The notes: generated by a model not told the origin, from the sequence alone. A stretch of 64,000 nt of DNA from Piper betle (GCA_033002965.1 JAURVB010000198.1:1-64000); one strand, 5' to 3'; counted from the stretch's first letter, positions 47,491 to 60,060 are shown. Made by a program: numbers and translations.

Positions 47491-48835
47491 TATTATACAT
47501 GCCTACGTTGCACACAAGAAGCTGTGTCTTCAAATTAAAAATAATTGAAATATTTTAGAGTTACTATGATTAGTACTTATTTAATAATTGTTTTAGGCCT
47601 TTATAAAAACTTTGTTAGTGAAAACTACCTACATGTCCGACCACCGTTGGATGTAAGTTTACAGGTCGGGCACATTGGTTTTGCCGATAATAGTAACTTC
47701 GTAGCATACCTTTAATGAAGTTCCTTAAGGTCGCACTTGTGGTTATAACAACTAGCTCTCTCAAAAACCGAATGCAACTTATTTTTCCTAAGAAGATTTA
47801 AATTTGATGTTTTGGAGGCTCATAGCATGCCTGTTATTTAACCATTTTATAAAAAGACTAATTTTATAAAAAAGCAAAAAAAAGGGAATCACTTAGGTTT
47901 ATATGTATATAACCATGATTTTAAATATTGTATGTGTCGGCCTATTATATTCCTTTCAAATTCAGTATATTGGTTTATATTATTAGACCATTTTTTTCCT
48001 ATAAGTATTTTTTTAATTTAAAAGGTTCTCAAAACTTGGTTTTTTACTGAGAAGTTCAACATTCAACCGACATTTTATTAAATATTTAATTATAAAAAAT
48101 TTTAATTTAAAATAAAATATTTTATTTATAATTTTAAATGCCTATTGAACTAAACATGTCGGTGGGAGTTGACTATGCCGGTGGGAACCAAATATTTTAT
48201 TAGTTTAAATTGAGATGGGATAGCCTATCCCCCTCACTCTAAATCAATCTGGTTGATCTGATTACAGGGATGTTTTAAATTAAATCATCATAAAAAAAAA
48301 TTGCCACACTATTGTCAGGGGCTAGTCCAATGCCAGAGGCTGGCTAGGCTTGGCGTAGAGACTTGGCTACCCTCCGGCCAGATTTGGCCCTAGTTACCGG
48401 ATCCGGGTGACAATCAGATCTCGTAGGGGGACTACTAGATTTAACCACACACCTAGATATGACCGGAGGGCGGCCTGGTCAAGCTCCGGTCGATCGCAAC
48501 CAGCATTGTTAATGGGTTAGATTTTTTAAAAGAAAAAATCAATCAATCTAGGCCGCTTGGCTAGAAGAGGACAGCCTAAATCTATTTGGGGAAAGGAAAA
48601 TTTTCATATCTCGGGCTTGAGTTAAAATTTTCTAAATTCAAAGGATATTTAAAACTTTGTTCTTAGAGTAGTCTTCTTAAAATATTATTATTATTGGAGG
48701 AATTTTTCGTGACGACGGTAAAACTAAAATATTTGATGGATGCTTCTTTTGTTGTACTTATGCTAAATAAACTCTTAGTTTTTTTTCATAAAAAAGCTGT
48801 TTGTATTACTTAAAGCACCTGAGCTCCAATAATGA
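47491..48835. other. Intergenic upstream of GAUT10
   Basis: AT-rich. A GC-richer patch at about 48310-48500 (many CCGG and GGC motifs) was not identified. The last 400 bases probably include the GAUT10 promoter. Confidence 0.45.
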
Positions 48836-49252
48836 ATGCCGAGTTCTCTAACTCTGGGAGAAGCGAGAATCAAGAGGGGGAGTTTTAGTTTTGTTAGTTT
48901 TAGAGGACGAGCTTCTCCAAGCAAATTTAAATCCATCCCTGTAATTCCCTTTTCTTCCCCTCCCCAATTGCCTTCTGATCTTCAATGTTTGTCATCTACG
49001 AATCATCCATCATCTCCCATTCTGTCTTCTTCTAATTTCCTATTTCTGATTACAAAAGCTTATCTTTTTCCTTCCACCTGCCTGCCTAGTGCCCTTCATA
49101 GCCACCCTATCTTGCCTGGGAGTTGCAACTGCGGAGTGACCATTGACTGGCCGGCGTATATGGGGCTTCCTTCTCCCTACTTGAACGCATGATCAGCCGC
49201 ACTTTGCTGTCTCCTCATTCCCTTCCTGTTGTATTGAGCACTGAGCGGTGAC
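48836..49252 (+). promoter_or_regulatory. Probable GAUT10 5' leader region
   Basis: A CT-rich, leader-like sequence lies directly upstream of the ATG at 49253. It contains a 118-codon ORF (48836-49192) that resembles no known family and is likely chance or an upstream ORF. A transcription start cannot be set. Confidence 0.35.
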
Positions 49253-52162
49253 ATGAGGAGGAGGGATACGGCGTTTAGGCGTCAGTCTAGGCGGCGATTT
49301 CCTGTTGAGCTTTGGTGGATTTTGCTGGGAATTGCTGCTCTTGTATTCATCCTTGTTTTCAGTCGCGAGAGGCAATATAGATCTGAGACCTTCAAGTCAC
49401 AGGTTTGCTTATTTTCACTTCTTAATTCACTTATTATTTTTATTTCACCGCCCGATAGACGTCGGACTCGGTGTCGTCTGCTAGACATTTCCATCTCTCT
49501 CAGCTGCAGCTAGGCTGCAGGATTCAGTTTATTCTTGAGATATATCAATTGTTTATGGTAATATAAACACACACACACACACACAGTTTAAGCAATTCAT
49601 GATTTCTCTTTAGCTGTGTTTTAAGCTGAAACAATTTTGATTGTCGACCTTCATTGAGCACAATTTAAACAATTCCTAGATATTCCTTAAGGTGGGCTCT
49701 AGTAGGTGCGTTTCAGACTGAATAATTAATTTCGTCTAGAGGGGATTTTGGGTAATTCGATTAGTTGGTTGTTCCCTAATGTTTGCACAAATGTGTACTT
49801 CCAGCAAAAATTACTTTTATAATGTTATTGTTACTCTCTTTTTTTGGAGCTTGTTTTCTCATGTTTTCTAATGGTACGGTCTTTACTTGAACTCATGATG
49901 ATATACATTATGTGCAGCATTATACTCTGCAGAGGTTTTTTTTCCAAAAAAATATTGGTTGTATATAGTCGTTGCACGTTGGTTTTGTGACAAAGCCACG
50001 TGTTCGGATAGTTGTCTATTATAGTACAAACAATTGAGGGTTAGTTTCCTTTTTATTCTTTTTTATCACCAATTACCTCCTTCTTTATTTTTAAACCTTT
50101 TTTATGCTGCGAGCTGGGCACTAAGGATCCTATTTCTACATGCAAACACACATTGGCGAAATTTTCAAGATCTACCTGTTTCTTGAACAACTTGATTAAT
50201 TTTTAGAGGAAAAATAAAATTCAAAATGTCCAGATTTCTTTGTCTTTCTAGTGTTAATTTTATGTTCATACTATCAATGTACAACTTTCAAGACATGATT
50301 TATGTTCGTTAGTTTGGAACTTCATTTAACTTATGTTAACTTAAGCTTGGGTTGTTTTCTGTTTGGTAATTTTCTCTGTTGAGTCCAATTTATATTTTCC
50401 ATAGGGCATTGTTGAGTCCAATTTGCTGTGTGTTCTATGGGGTGATTCCCTGCTGTGCTGGTTATTTCATTCCCTTTTTAGTTTCTTTTGTCTATAAGTT
50501 TCCCCTTCAACCATTAGGTTTTATGAATTTGTAGATGGATCCTAATTGAATATATGTGGGTGATGGCTCTAAGATTTGTTGATTGTTAACTAATTCCAGA
50601 TTTTAATTTGTTTGCCTGAACATTCTTTTACTGGGTGTTGCTAATTTGTTCATGGTCCGTCAAATATCATTAACTAATTCCGGATGTTAATTTGTTTGCC
50701 CAAACATTCTACAGCATGCATTCAGACATGAAAGAGTAGTTGAAGGTTTCAATGTTACCGAAGAAATCCTTAGGCCTCACTCAATCACTAGACAAGTGGG
50801 TGATCAGATCTCTCTGGCAAAAGCACTTGTTGTGATTGCAAAGGAAAGCAGTAATCTTCATTTTGCATGGGAGCTAAGTGCACAAATACGGAAGTCCCAG
50901 ATTCTGCTTTCTAATGCTGCAATCAGACGAGCCCGCTTGTTGTGGAAGAAGCAGACACAGCCATCCGTGATATGGCTCTCCTCATCTACCAGGCCCAACA
51001 ATACCATTATGATAGTGCGTCAATGATCATGAGGTTTAAGTCTAAAATCCAGTCTCTAGAAGAGCAGGTAAGTTCTCTATCAGAAAAGAGCACAAAGCAT
51101 GGTCAAATTGCTGCCGAAGAAGTTCCAAAAAGTCTGTATTGTCTAGGTGTCCGACTAACTTGTGAGTGGTATGAAAATCCCAGCCTCGAAAGAAAAATTG
51201 ACACTAGGAAAGCAGCTGAAAAACTCCAGGACAACAGTCTCCACCACTTTTGTGTTTTTTCAGACAACATCATTGCCTCTTCTGTAGTTGTTAATTCAAC
51301 TGCCTTTAATGCCAAAGATCCAGAAAAGATTGTTTTCCACTTGGTGACTGATGAGGTGAACTATGCTCCAATGAAGGCCTGGTTCTCCATTAACAATTTC
51401 CGGGGAGTCCTGGTTGATGTTCAGAAAATTGAAGATTTTAAGTGGCTTAATGCCTCATATGCTCCTGTTTTGAAGCAGCTTCAAGATACAGAGACCCAAA
51501 ATTACTACTTCTCCAGCCATAGTGATGGTGGCAAGACACCAATCAAATTTCGAAATCCTAAGTATTTGTCAATGCTAAACCACTTGCGGTTCTACATTCC
51601 AGAAGTGTATCCAGCTCTTAATAAGGTTGTCTTTCTTGATGATGATGTGGTCGTTCAGAAGGACTTAAGTCCATTGTTTTCTATTGATCTGAAGGGAAAT
51701 GTTAATGGGGCGGTGGAGACTTGCATGGAAACATTTCATAGGTACCACAAGTACTTGAATTTTTCGCATCCCTTGATACGTGCCCATTTTGATCCAGATG
51801 CATGTGGCTGGGCTTTTGGTATGAATGTGTTTGATCTGGTCCAGTGGAGGAAAAGAAACGTGACTAAAATCTACCATTACTGGCAAGAAAAGAATGTTGA
51901 CAGGACCCTGTGGAAGCTTGGGACACTACCTCCAGGGCTGTTGACATTCTATGGTGTAACAGAGGCCTTGGATTTATCATGGCATGTGCTGGGCCTTGGA
52001 TACACAAACGTCGATGCACGGGTCATAGCTAAGGGAGCTGTCATTCACTTCAATGGAAATATGAAACCATGGTTAAAGATTGGAATGGAGAAATACAAGG
52101 GTCTCTGGGATAAATACGTCGATTACACACACACCTTGTTGCAGCAATGTAACTTCTACTGA
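49253..52162 (+). CDS. GAUT10: Galacturonosyltransferase 10 (GT8), two exons
   Basis: GAUT proteins transfer galacturonic acid from UDP-GalA to homogalacturonan, or act in such complexes, in the Golgi lumen during pectin synthesis. Exon 1 (49253-49402) encodes MRRR..., then a membrane anchor (about residues 19-38) of a type II protein. Exon 2 starts at 50715 after a 1312-bp intron. The GT8 domain holds the donor/metal motif FLDDDVVVQKDL, GAVETCMETFHRYHKYLN, CGWAFGMNVFDL, YHYWQEKNVDRTLWKLGTLPPG and HFNGNMKPW. The total of about 532 residues compares with about 536 for Arabidopsis GAUT10, which it matches best from memory; GAUT11 differs at several motifs. The frame breaks once, at 50931-50934, where GAGCCCGC needs one more C. 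All else is open to the TGA at 52160, so an assembly error is likelier than a pseudogene. Confidence 0.93.
49566..49585 (+). repeat. (CA)n microsatellite in GAUT10 intron 1
   Basis: About ten CA units, close to the 5' end of the intron. Confidence 0.9.
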
Positions 52163-53445
52163 TGTAACCTCTCCCGCAATTTATTGCATTTCGACTGTAT
52201 TGTTGATTACTGTCCATTATGGTTGCACCATGCTGCGATGACAGGGCTACTAATGTCCGAACATTTTGGAACCATTCAGATGGGGCTCAGGGATATGGGA
52301 AGAATATAGCAGCTGTTGGAGTGAGGTATATTTATCGCCACTTTTATTTTTTTTCCTTGGTTTTGTATGGTTACAATTCCATGATCTTCTGGGTTATTAT
52401 GAATCCCTAATTTCATTTTTCTCCCTGGATTTACATGTAGGGTCGGTATATGAACATTGTAGCCTTTGTGCGATGTTCTTCTGTGTAGTTGTTATATCTC
52501 CCTGTTTATTTTCTTCTTCCCTGGTTTTCAGATGTAGAGTCAAAAGTCATTTATTATATGGGCATTGTATTTGTAGCCTTATGATAATGACAAAAACGTT
52601 TTTGTTTGTTTTCTTCAGCATCATAGTTATTTGTAATACCGCATGATTCAGGTTTGGCACATTGATTTTGTTGTGGATCAGACATTGATCCTCTTACAAT
52701 AAGGGATCGCGCTTGAGTTCTATTTATTTATCGCTTAGAGTGAAAATTTTCAATGAACATTTGTAAGGATCAAGTCTGCTGCTTTTACGGTACACTGGAT
52801 GAAAGATCTTACATGTACTTCTCTTATGAGCTTCCCGGTGAGCACTTCCAAATTTTTTAAGCCATGATTCTTTGAACTTCTCTCTGCCATGTATTTAAAG
52901 AAAATTCGCTCATCTTCTTACTCTTATCGCCGCCTCATCATGTTATGCTGTAGTAAGCGCACGTGCTGATCTTTTGTTCTAATTTCTATGCTCTCCCTGC
53001 AAATGCAGGGTCGCTTTATGCGCTCAATTCTACCGTAAATTTATATGCATTATGCATTATATACATTTAGGGTTGCAAGGATTCCGTGCTAGCCTTGAAA
53101 TAAGTTGTTGGAAATGTCGCAAAAGGAAACTTACAAATGTCAAGAAATTTAAACAATTAAAAATTTGTCCCATAGGTATAGCATTTATGGAAGGTAGAGA
53201 GCACGGTTAAAAGCCACAACCTTCGTGAATTGATAAAACAACCAACAAATAATAATAGGCAGCGCCAACATCCTCTGGGTTATGCTAAGCTAGCATTGAA
53301 GCAAGCTACACTTTAATTAGTCTAACAATAATAATTTTAAGTTTATATATCTCATAATTACGACAAGAAAAAATTAAAATGGAAAATAAAAATAGAAGTA
53401 TGCCAAAATATATATGGTGGTGGCATGGCAAAAGTAGAGGTGTGT
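52163..53445 (+). other. GAUT10 3' flank
   Basis: The first few hundred bases after the stop are T-rich and probably include the 3' untranslated region. The remainder is AT-rich with no recognised gene. Confidence 0.45.
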
Positions 53446-54000
53446 TGGTGTCGGGTGGAGGTGATGACGCCGGGAAGGTGAAGGATCGGGAAGAAATAAT
53501 AAGGCGATGACAGTTTTATAATTAAAACTTGACTTGGTCTAGACTCGTGTCAATTATTATAAAATAAATTTAAAAAATATAAAATAAAATATAATACGCT
53601 TAATAATCGTCTAATGACGTGTTCTAACTCTGCCAACCCACCCAAAATACTAACTTACGCATCTTAACAAGATAAACGACCAAAATTTAATTTGTCAGTG
53701 GTGGAAGGATTCGGTCGACCACAGCAATGGCAGCGGTGACGCCCAAAGGAAGAGGCAGCCGGGTGAGGAAGAGAGGAGCTTTTAGAGAATCACATATGCA
53801 TGCAAGGGTAGTTTTTTAAATAAAACTTGACTCGCTCTTGACTCGAGTCAATAATAAATAAAATAAATCTCAAAAATATTAAATAAAATATAATAAAATC
53901 AAATAAAATATTATACAGTTAATAATTGTCTAATAACATGTTCTTAACTCTACCAACCCACCCAAAATACTAGCTAATGTGTCCTAATGTGATAAATATT
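53446..54000 (-). repeat. Two tandem degenerate fragments of the long-LTR family
   Basis: Units at about 53446-53695 and 53696-54000 both contain the AACTTGACT...GACTCG(A/T)GTCAAT block, then the TTCTAACTCT(G/A)CCAACCCACCC block and a GTGTCCTAA/GCATCTTAA tail. These correspond to about 40380-40660 of the complete copy. Both are far more diverged than the solo LTRs. Confidence 0.65.
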
Positions 54001-54004
54001 GGTT

Positions 54005-54110
54005 TTAAAAGCTTAATTCTTTTCCACGCAATTTTTTAAAAAACTTAATTTTTTTCCACACAATTTTAAAAAGCTTAATTCTTTTCCATGCACTTTTAAA
54101 ATTTTATTCC
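54005..54110 (+). repeat. Triplicated 33-45 bp AT-rich unit
   Basis: Three successive copies of a unit containing AAGCTTAATTCTTTTCCACG or a close variant, followed by CAATTTT. Confidence 0.7.
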
Positions 54111-54484
54111 TCTTAAATATATTGGACATTCTTAGCATAAAATTTTTTTAAAAATATTTATATATGTAATTTTATCCTGGTAATGAATTGTAAAATTTTT
54201 GGTTATATCCATGTTTTCGATAGTTCGTCTCTTATATAAGTCATAACATGCATAATTTGTTAACCTTAAGATTTTAGTTTATTAAGCCATGATAAACAAT
54301 TAAATTGTTGTGGCAAAGATTTTCTGCTCGTAATAGACTCATGTTAATTAAAAGTAATTTTCATTCTTTTATTATAGTAAAATTATTTATAGAATTTAAA
54401 TTAATAGTCAATGATAAGATTTATTTATAATTTTAAATGTATTTTAAATAAGTAAGTGATGTTGTGTATATTATTATATTATAT

Positions 54485-54715
54485 TATCGAATCGAATTCG
54501 AGTCGAACTAAAAATTAAATTCAAATCAAACTACAAGTCGATTTCGAATAAAATTCGAATTATAATCGAGTTAAGTTAAGTTAAATACTGTCTTCTTCAA
54601 ACTCAACTCGTAGGATTCGAATTCGAACTTAAGTATTTAAATATTAAATTTTGAATCGATTCAAGGGGAGTTAAAGGTTGAATACTCACAAATTAACTCG
54701 CTCAATTATCAGCCC
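54485..54715 (+). repeat. TTCGA-rich interspersed repeat
   Basis: A dense series of ATTCGAAT/CGAGTCGA/AATCGA motifs occurs, with AACTCAACTCG and AACTCGCTCAATTATCAGCCC near the right end. This pattern is common in plant non-autonomous repeats. The family is unidentified. Confidence 0.45.
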
Positions 54716-54818
54716 TAACTACACATCTATTAAATATTATGATTGCGTACATATCCAACAGTAAGAATTCCAAATAGACAGCCAGGTAAGCAAGCAAACA
54801 AAGCGCCCATCAATAATA

Positions 54819-56143
54819 TCACATACAGAACGAGGCCAACACTCGGCGAGGAGGCTGCCAAGGGAGCCGAGAATGTTGAACAGCAATGTTATCGACGAGG
54901 AGCACATCCCCTTTCTTCCACGAGAAAGCCACACATTCCTCCTCCATTAGTTTCCCACAGTCGTCGACGGCGTCGGCAGGCAAAGGAGATCCGTCCCCGT
55001 ACATCAATGTGTTCCTGGGATCGACGCCGAGGTTCTTCCAGCCTATGTAGTTAGCCACCATGCTGTTGAACCAAACCTTGCGGCCCCTCGCTTCGTCGAC
55101 CTTGACACCCGGTATAGGTCCGACTTTGGTCTTCACCCCGTCTTCTACCCACTCCAATCTCATTCCCATCTGAGCAGCCCTATATGTTCGATGATATGTC
55201 CCATATTTATTTATACATAAACCATTGAACTCTTAGAAAAAGTGATTAAAAATGGATCAGTGTTTGTTCCATGGTAGATCTTATATATTTATATAAGGGA
55301 TCTGGATTTGAATATTAATTTTGTCAATATTATTTGTTAATAGATATTTACTCATGTTGGTTTAACCAGCTAACAGGGTGCCAAACAAAAAAAGAACAAT
55401 TACAAATGGAGTTCACCTTTCCTCTGCCACGGTTTTATCTTTTGGTCTGAAACAAGGACTGCCACCCACGGCCAACTGGGGAATTGAAATCGTCTTCAAT
55501 GCCCAGTCTCCCCACGTAAAGCAGACCATGCTGTTCAAGCTTCTCCACAAATTCTGGGTATTTCTCCTTCATCTTATCATACACAAGATGGCTAAGAACG
55601 ATCGGCGTCTGGCCGCCACTCGCCGGCTCCACTTCACAGTAGAAAAACAGCTTCGAAGGATATACCGGAGACTACCCATGCATCCAAAAATAGATAAATA
55701 AAGATATAAATAAAATAAGTTCTACGATGATTTGCACCCAATCACCCACAATTTTCGCAAGCTTTGTACAGTGATTGATATGCGCATACCACGGCCATCT
55801 CATGGTGGAAGTAGACCTTCTGATCGGGAGGCGACTCGTTGGCCGTGTAAACTCTCCCAATTACATTTGTACGCGAGGCGGCGCCGTCGTAAGGAAGATC
55901 TTCGTACCCGAAGGCTTCCACCAGCCGGTTGAAATCGGAAGCGTCGTTGATCGGAAAACCTCTTAACAAAAGTGCGCCGCTGTCATGGAAGTGGGACTCG
56001 AGCCATGCTTTGCCACCATGCTCGACCAGGTACCGTTCCAAGGTAGAGAGGTCGGTCACGCCGCCGGGACTCGGCCCGACCGCCGCCGGGAAGAGGACCC
56101 CGTCGACTGATTTCTGTTTCGGAATTGAGATCTGCTCAAACAT
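54819..56143 (-). CDS. TauD/clavaminate synthase-like 2-oxoglutarate oxygenase
   Basis: Exons on minus are 55790-56143, 55417-55671 and 54819-55179, all with GT-AG borders, giving about 322 residues (Arabidopsis At3g21360 has about 330). Motifs are GAVLFRGF-like GALLLRGFPI, ANESPPDQKVYFHHEMA (metal ligands H-x-E), GGQTPIVLSHLVYDKM, GRKVWFNSMVANYIGW, KKGDVLLVDNIAVQHSR (distal His) and PPRRVLAS. The family is a non-haem Fe(II) dioxygenase; the in vivo substrate of the plant clade is not known to me. At 55440-55443 an A4 run (minus) is one base too long and creates an early stop; without it exon 2 reads through to the conserved VAEERAAQMG. An in-frame upstream ATG at 56320 would add 59 residues. 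The start at 56143 fits the family length better. Confidence 0.92.
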
Positions 56144-57430
56144 TTTTGAGTCTGTGGTGGTAGGACTGGCAACTGATCTATTTCCCAACCGACAGACAAT
56201 CTTCTTGTCCGATGATGATATTGGTTTGCAGAAGGAGAATTGCACGGGTGTTGTAAGTACGGGGGAGATATGTAACAACATTTGGAGGATCCGAGTGCAG
56301 CGGCCACTTTGCTTCTCCAATTCCGAAGTCTCTTCTTCTTATGGCTCAGTTTATAGAGGCGACGTGTTCCCCTTTCGTACCAATCACGGTCCCGTGTATG
56401 AAGTTGCGATCTAGTAAAGTTGCAATTAGAAAGAGTTTTTTTAAATTTTGTTTTATTTTTATAAAAATAGCAATTTAAATTACGAACCAAGCACACAGAG
56501 TTTATACCTAGATGCCCACGAAATAGTTATATAGACCGATTCGTAGAAAGTTTATTAACCGCTTGGACCGGCGGGTAATTGCCCAAAAGTATAGTAGGAG
56601 GATGGATGCATGTATGAAAAGAGGGCAACTCTTATTTTTTACATTTTACCTCGTCAATTGACATCAACAGTGAATCCTGAAGTAAAGAACTTTTGAAACG
56701 CCGGCTTCAAAAAGTGTAGTGCCAATTGGCAAGTAAAGGGTAAGAAGAATAATTACTCTCTTTATTATGCATGTACATAACGTCAAACTTGTTGGGGTTA
56801 AGAGTCTGTTCAAAATATATCTATCAATTCTATAAAATATACTTTGTTTGTTAGTTTGAAAATAAAAAGATAAATGATTCCAAGCCAATTTAGATTTAGT
56901 TTCAAGCTAACTCCGCTATATAGCATGGGGAAGTGCGTTTAAATCACGTGTTTTTCAATTTTGTGTGACATACAGTGTACGTATTATTAAAAACTATGAG
57001 ATTGCACTATGTTAATGTTTTAGTAACGTAGATCTGAATCATTTGCTATTGTGGTTATTTAACTTTCTCAATTCTCTTTATATATAAGAAACTTTGACCT
57101 AATAATTCTCATTATTTTCACAAGACGAATATTGTCAATTAAGACTTAATCTCATGCGTCAATTAGGGCGTGCATGGGGGCCAATAGATACAAAACAGAG
57201 TGACCCCACATTTTTAAGAGAAGTAGGTCGCCACGCAAGATGAATCCGAAACGACACGCTAACCACCATGTTCACTGTTTGGTACGTTCCCCAAAAGTCT
57301 GATCGATCTTTTTTCTTTTGATGCATGTGTGTTATATACTTTTTTGTGGATGAGCTTGAATGGACAAAGATATTATGAGCTGAAAACAGCAACATCTAAT
57401 TTAGTAAACGTAACATGTTGTGCTTACACA
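56144..57430. other. 5' flank of the oxygenase gene and intergenic DNA
   Basis: 56144-56320 stays open in frame with the oxygenase (possible extension or leader). Beyond that, only AT-rich sequence without recognised genes. Confidence 0.45.
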
Positions 57431-57733
57431 CTATAAATAAATGAAAAATAGAAAAACCAAAACCCATTATTTTATTATTGATTTGGTTTGAGCCCGTCCA
57501 ATGCATGAGCTGAGCCTTTTCTTGTAAGACTTTTCCCTAATAAATAAAAGTTTATATTTCTTAGAAAATTTGTATAAAATAACAACTATAAATAAATGAA
57601 AATAGAAAACCAAAACCCATTATTTTATTATTGAATTGGTTGAGCCCGTCCAATGCATGAGCTGAGCCTTTTCTTTAAGACTTTTCCCATAAATCAAAGT
57701 TTCATTTCTTAGAAAATTTGTATCAAATAACAA
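57431..57733 (+). repeat. Tandem duplication of about 150 bp
   Basis: Copies 57431-57585 (155 bp) and 57586-57733 (148 bp) share CTATAAATAAATG, GAGCCCGTCCAATGCATGAG and TTCTTAGAAAATTTGTAT in the same order. Most differences are one-base length changes in A, T or G runs. Confidence 0.92.
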
Positions 57734-59249
57734 TTTTATGTAAATTAGGGTTAATTTTTTAAATTATCGTACCCTTTTTTGAATCGAAGTGACTTTATGC
57801 CAAGTCGTGACAACCAATTCCAATTTATCTGATTTATTTACAAATTAATATAATAAACTACTATTATATTAATAAACTTACCTATATTAAAATTAAAACT
57901 CTCTTATGTATCTTATTATTATTTATCATTTAGTTTGAAATTATATTTACAAATATTTAATTAAATATGTCTAATGAATACTACTTAAGATATTTAAATT
58001 AATACTCTTGAATAAGAACACGATAAAATAATAAAAGTATGTTTGAGTAAAACTTTAAAAATGCTCACTTCAGAATTCATAATTAAACATTCATATAGAT
58101 TAAATATAAATTGACATAAAAAATCTATTATACTGATATGATATGCCGGCTACAAGTCAGACCGGAGGGTGGTTAATTTATTTTAAAAGTTCATATGATT
58201 TTTTCAAACTTGACGAGTAAAACAGAGATATAGTAGACTAATCACACGAAAGACAAAATAGAGGGAAGAAGAATCCCAGGCAGTAGGGTTGGCAAACAGC
58301 CACCGGGACTTGCCTCAAGTTTGCAGTGGTAAAATCCTAACGCTTGAGCTTGGCTTGCCAGCAGACAAGTTCAACTCGAGCTGATCTGCAGCTGAAGGCA
58401 ACGTAAACGCTAGACTAACTACATTTAAAAAACAATCATATCACAAAAAGAAAAGAACACTTTACGAGAAAAAAGAAAATTATTTTCTATATTACGTAAC
58501 AAGTTGAAGAATCATGTATAACAATAGAAAATTGTGAAATTCAGGCTAATAGCAAGAATGCCCACTAAAGTTAACTTTGTGTCAGCAAGAAATAAAACAA
58601 TTAAAAATACAATTCATCTATTGCGGCCGCCGCCAATTGAGACGCCCAAATCAGGCCGGCGCAGGCTGCACAGGCTACATGTGGACCCGTGGGCGGCGGC
58701 AGATTTGGCTGTCTTATCCACTCATGGCTTCCCTGGCCACTTGGACGACGGACTAACTAACGAGCCTTTGGCCTGCCACTCAATTTATTTCGGTCGGATT
58801 TATCCTATCGGACCTGTTTTTTTTAAAGTGAGGGTATTGATGTCATTTAAATAATTTTTTTATCGTTATGCGTGGATCATCTACCAATCAATAATAATGA
58901 AAATAAATTTTTTTCCTGGTGGAAAAGATCAAGATAAAATTAATGAGAAGTGGTAGAAAAGGGTGAAAATTCTTCAATCCTTTTTTTCAACAGACTCTTC
59001 AAACCTTGCGTGTTCCAGTTTTCATGGCATAATCTTTGACATTCAAAGGAAAAACAACACGTACCAATCTTAATTTAAGACTTTTAATCATAGCCCACTC
59101 ATATTTCCAAAATCATAAGAAGAAGCGAGACGCTGCCGTTGGAAAAAGATGCTGGCATGTTTATTTGCGCGTGTTTTCTTAGCGATGTCATGGGCCACCA
59201 ATTTAAAAGATTAACAAAGCTCACAAAAGCATGTTGAAGTAAACTTAAG
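57734..59249. other. Intergenic, GC-richer patch at 58620-58810
   Basis: No recognised gene. A 106-codon ORF at 58534-58854 covers a GC-richer patch with a NotI site; its product is unlike any family I know, and coding status is doubtful. Confidence 0.4.
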
Positions 59250-60060
59250 GGAGTGACTAAGATAGAATGGTCATATGCAGAAGGAAATCCTCAAGCTTAA
59301 TAATCATGTCTTGTTGGAATCGTTTAGAATTGGTAACTCATCTTTTGCTTCTGAAAAGTTAACTACTACTAAGTTGGAGATTCTTTTGCATATTCAAGAA
59401 TTGGAAATAAAAATCTCATGATCAACATATTCAGCTTGTTGACTCTTATACCAAATATTTTTCCGTAAAGCTAATGGAAAGCAAAAGGCGACGTTGATTG
59501 ACTTGGTCCAGAATAGATGGTATAAAGATTGACTTGATCCAGAATGGGAATGGGATAAAGGTTGTTGGTTCGCATGATAATATTGCTTAATGAATGGCGT
59601 AGTGTTGAATGATCGACAATGTTCAAGGTTACAACTATATTACGGCTGATCTTGTTATTGAAAACGTTATTGAAGATGAAGACGACATTGTTGTTGCATG
59701 TAGCCTCATTGATGCGAAGAGAAAGTCAATAAGGACAGTGGAACCCGAAGGGTTTCATTAATAATTATTTTATCATTGAACTCCTTGACTTCCATGAAGT
59801 GGAGTATACGGTTTATGATTTTTTGTTACCGGAGTTAATATACCTTAAGTAGTGTTTATAAATAGGCATAGCCTTCGTGACTCTTAGTTGCCCTTAGAGA
59901 GAGGAAGTTTATTACATTCTTAATGTAAGAGATCTTACAGTATAACCCTTAGGTAAGAGATGGTTAAAATAAGATGACCTTGGTAACTTTTGCAAGGGTT
60001 TGGGTCAGATTCTCCGTTGTAATCTTTTGTAATTATCTCAGTCATGAGGAAGAAAATTGT
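59250..60060 (+). other. Unidentified segment with TATA motif and a short acidic ORF
   Basis: Broken coding-like stretches at 59270-59560 (one reads EKLTTTKLEILLHIQELEIKI) precede a 51-codon ORF from ATG 59609 with an acidic VIENVIEDEDDIVVACSLID. Then comes a good TATA box (TTTATAAATAGG at about 59854-59865) followed by a transcribed-leader-like region. This could be a retroelement LTR boundary or an old endogenous pararetrovirus-like fragment. It was not identified with confidence. Confidence 0.3.

Noticed and set aside
48836..49192. 118-codon ORF upstream of GAUT10 as a separate gene
   Set aside because: It has no recognisable domain, sits in CT-rich leader-like DNA just before the GAUT10 start, and is not supported by splice signals.
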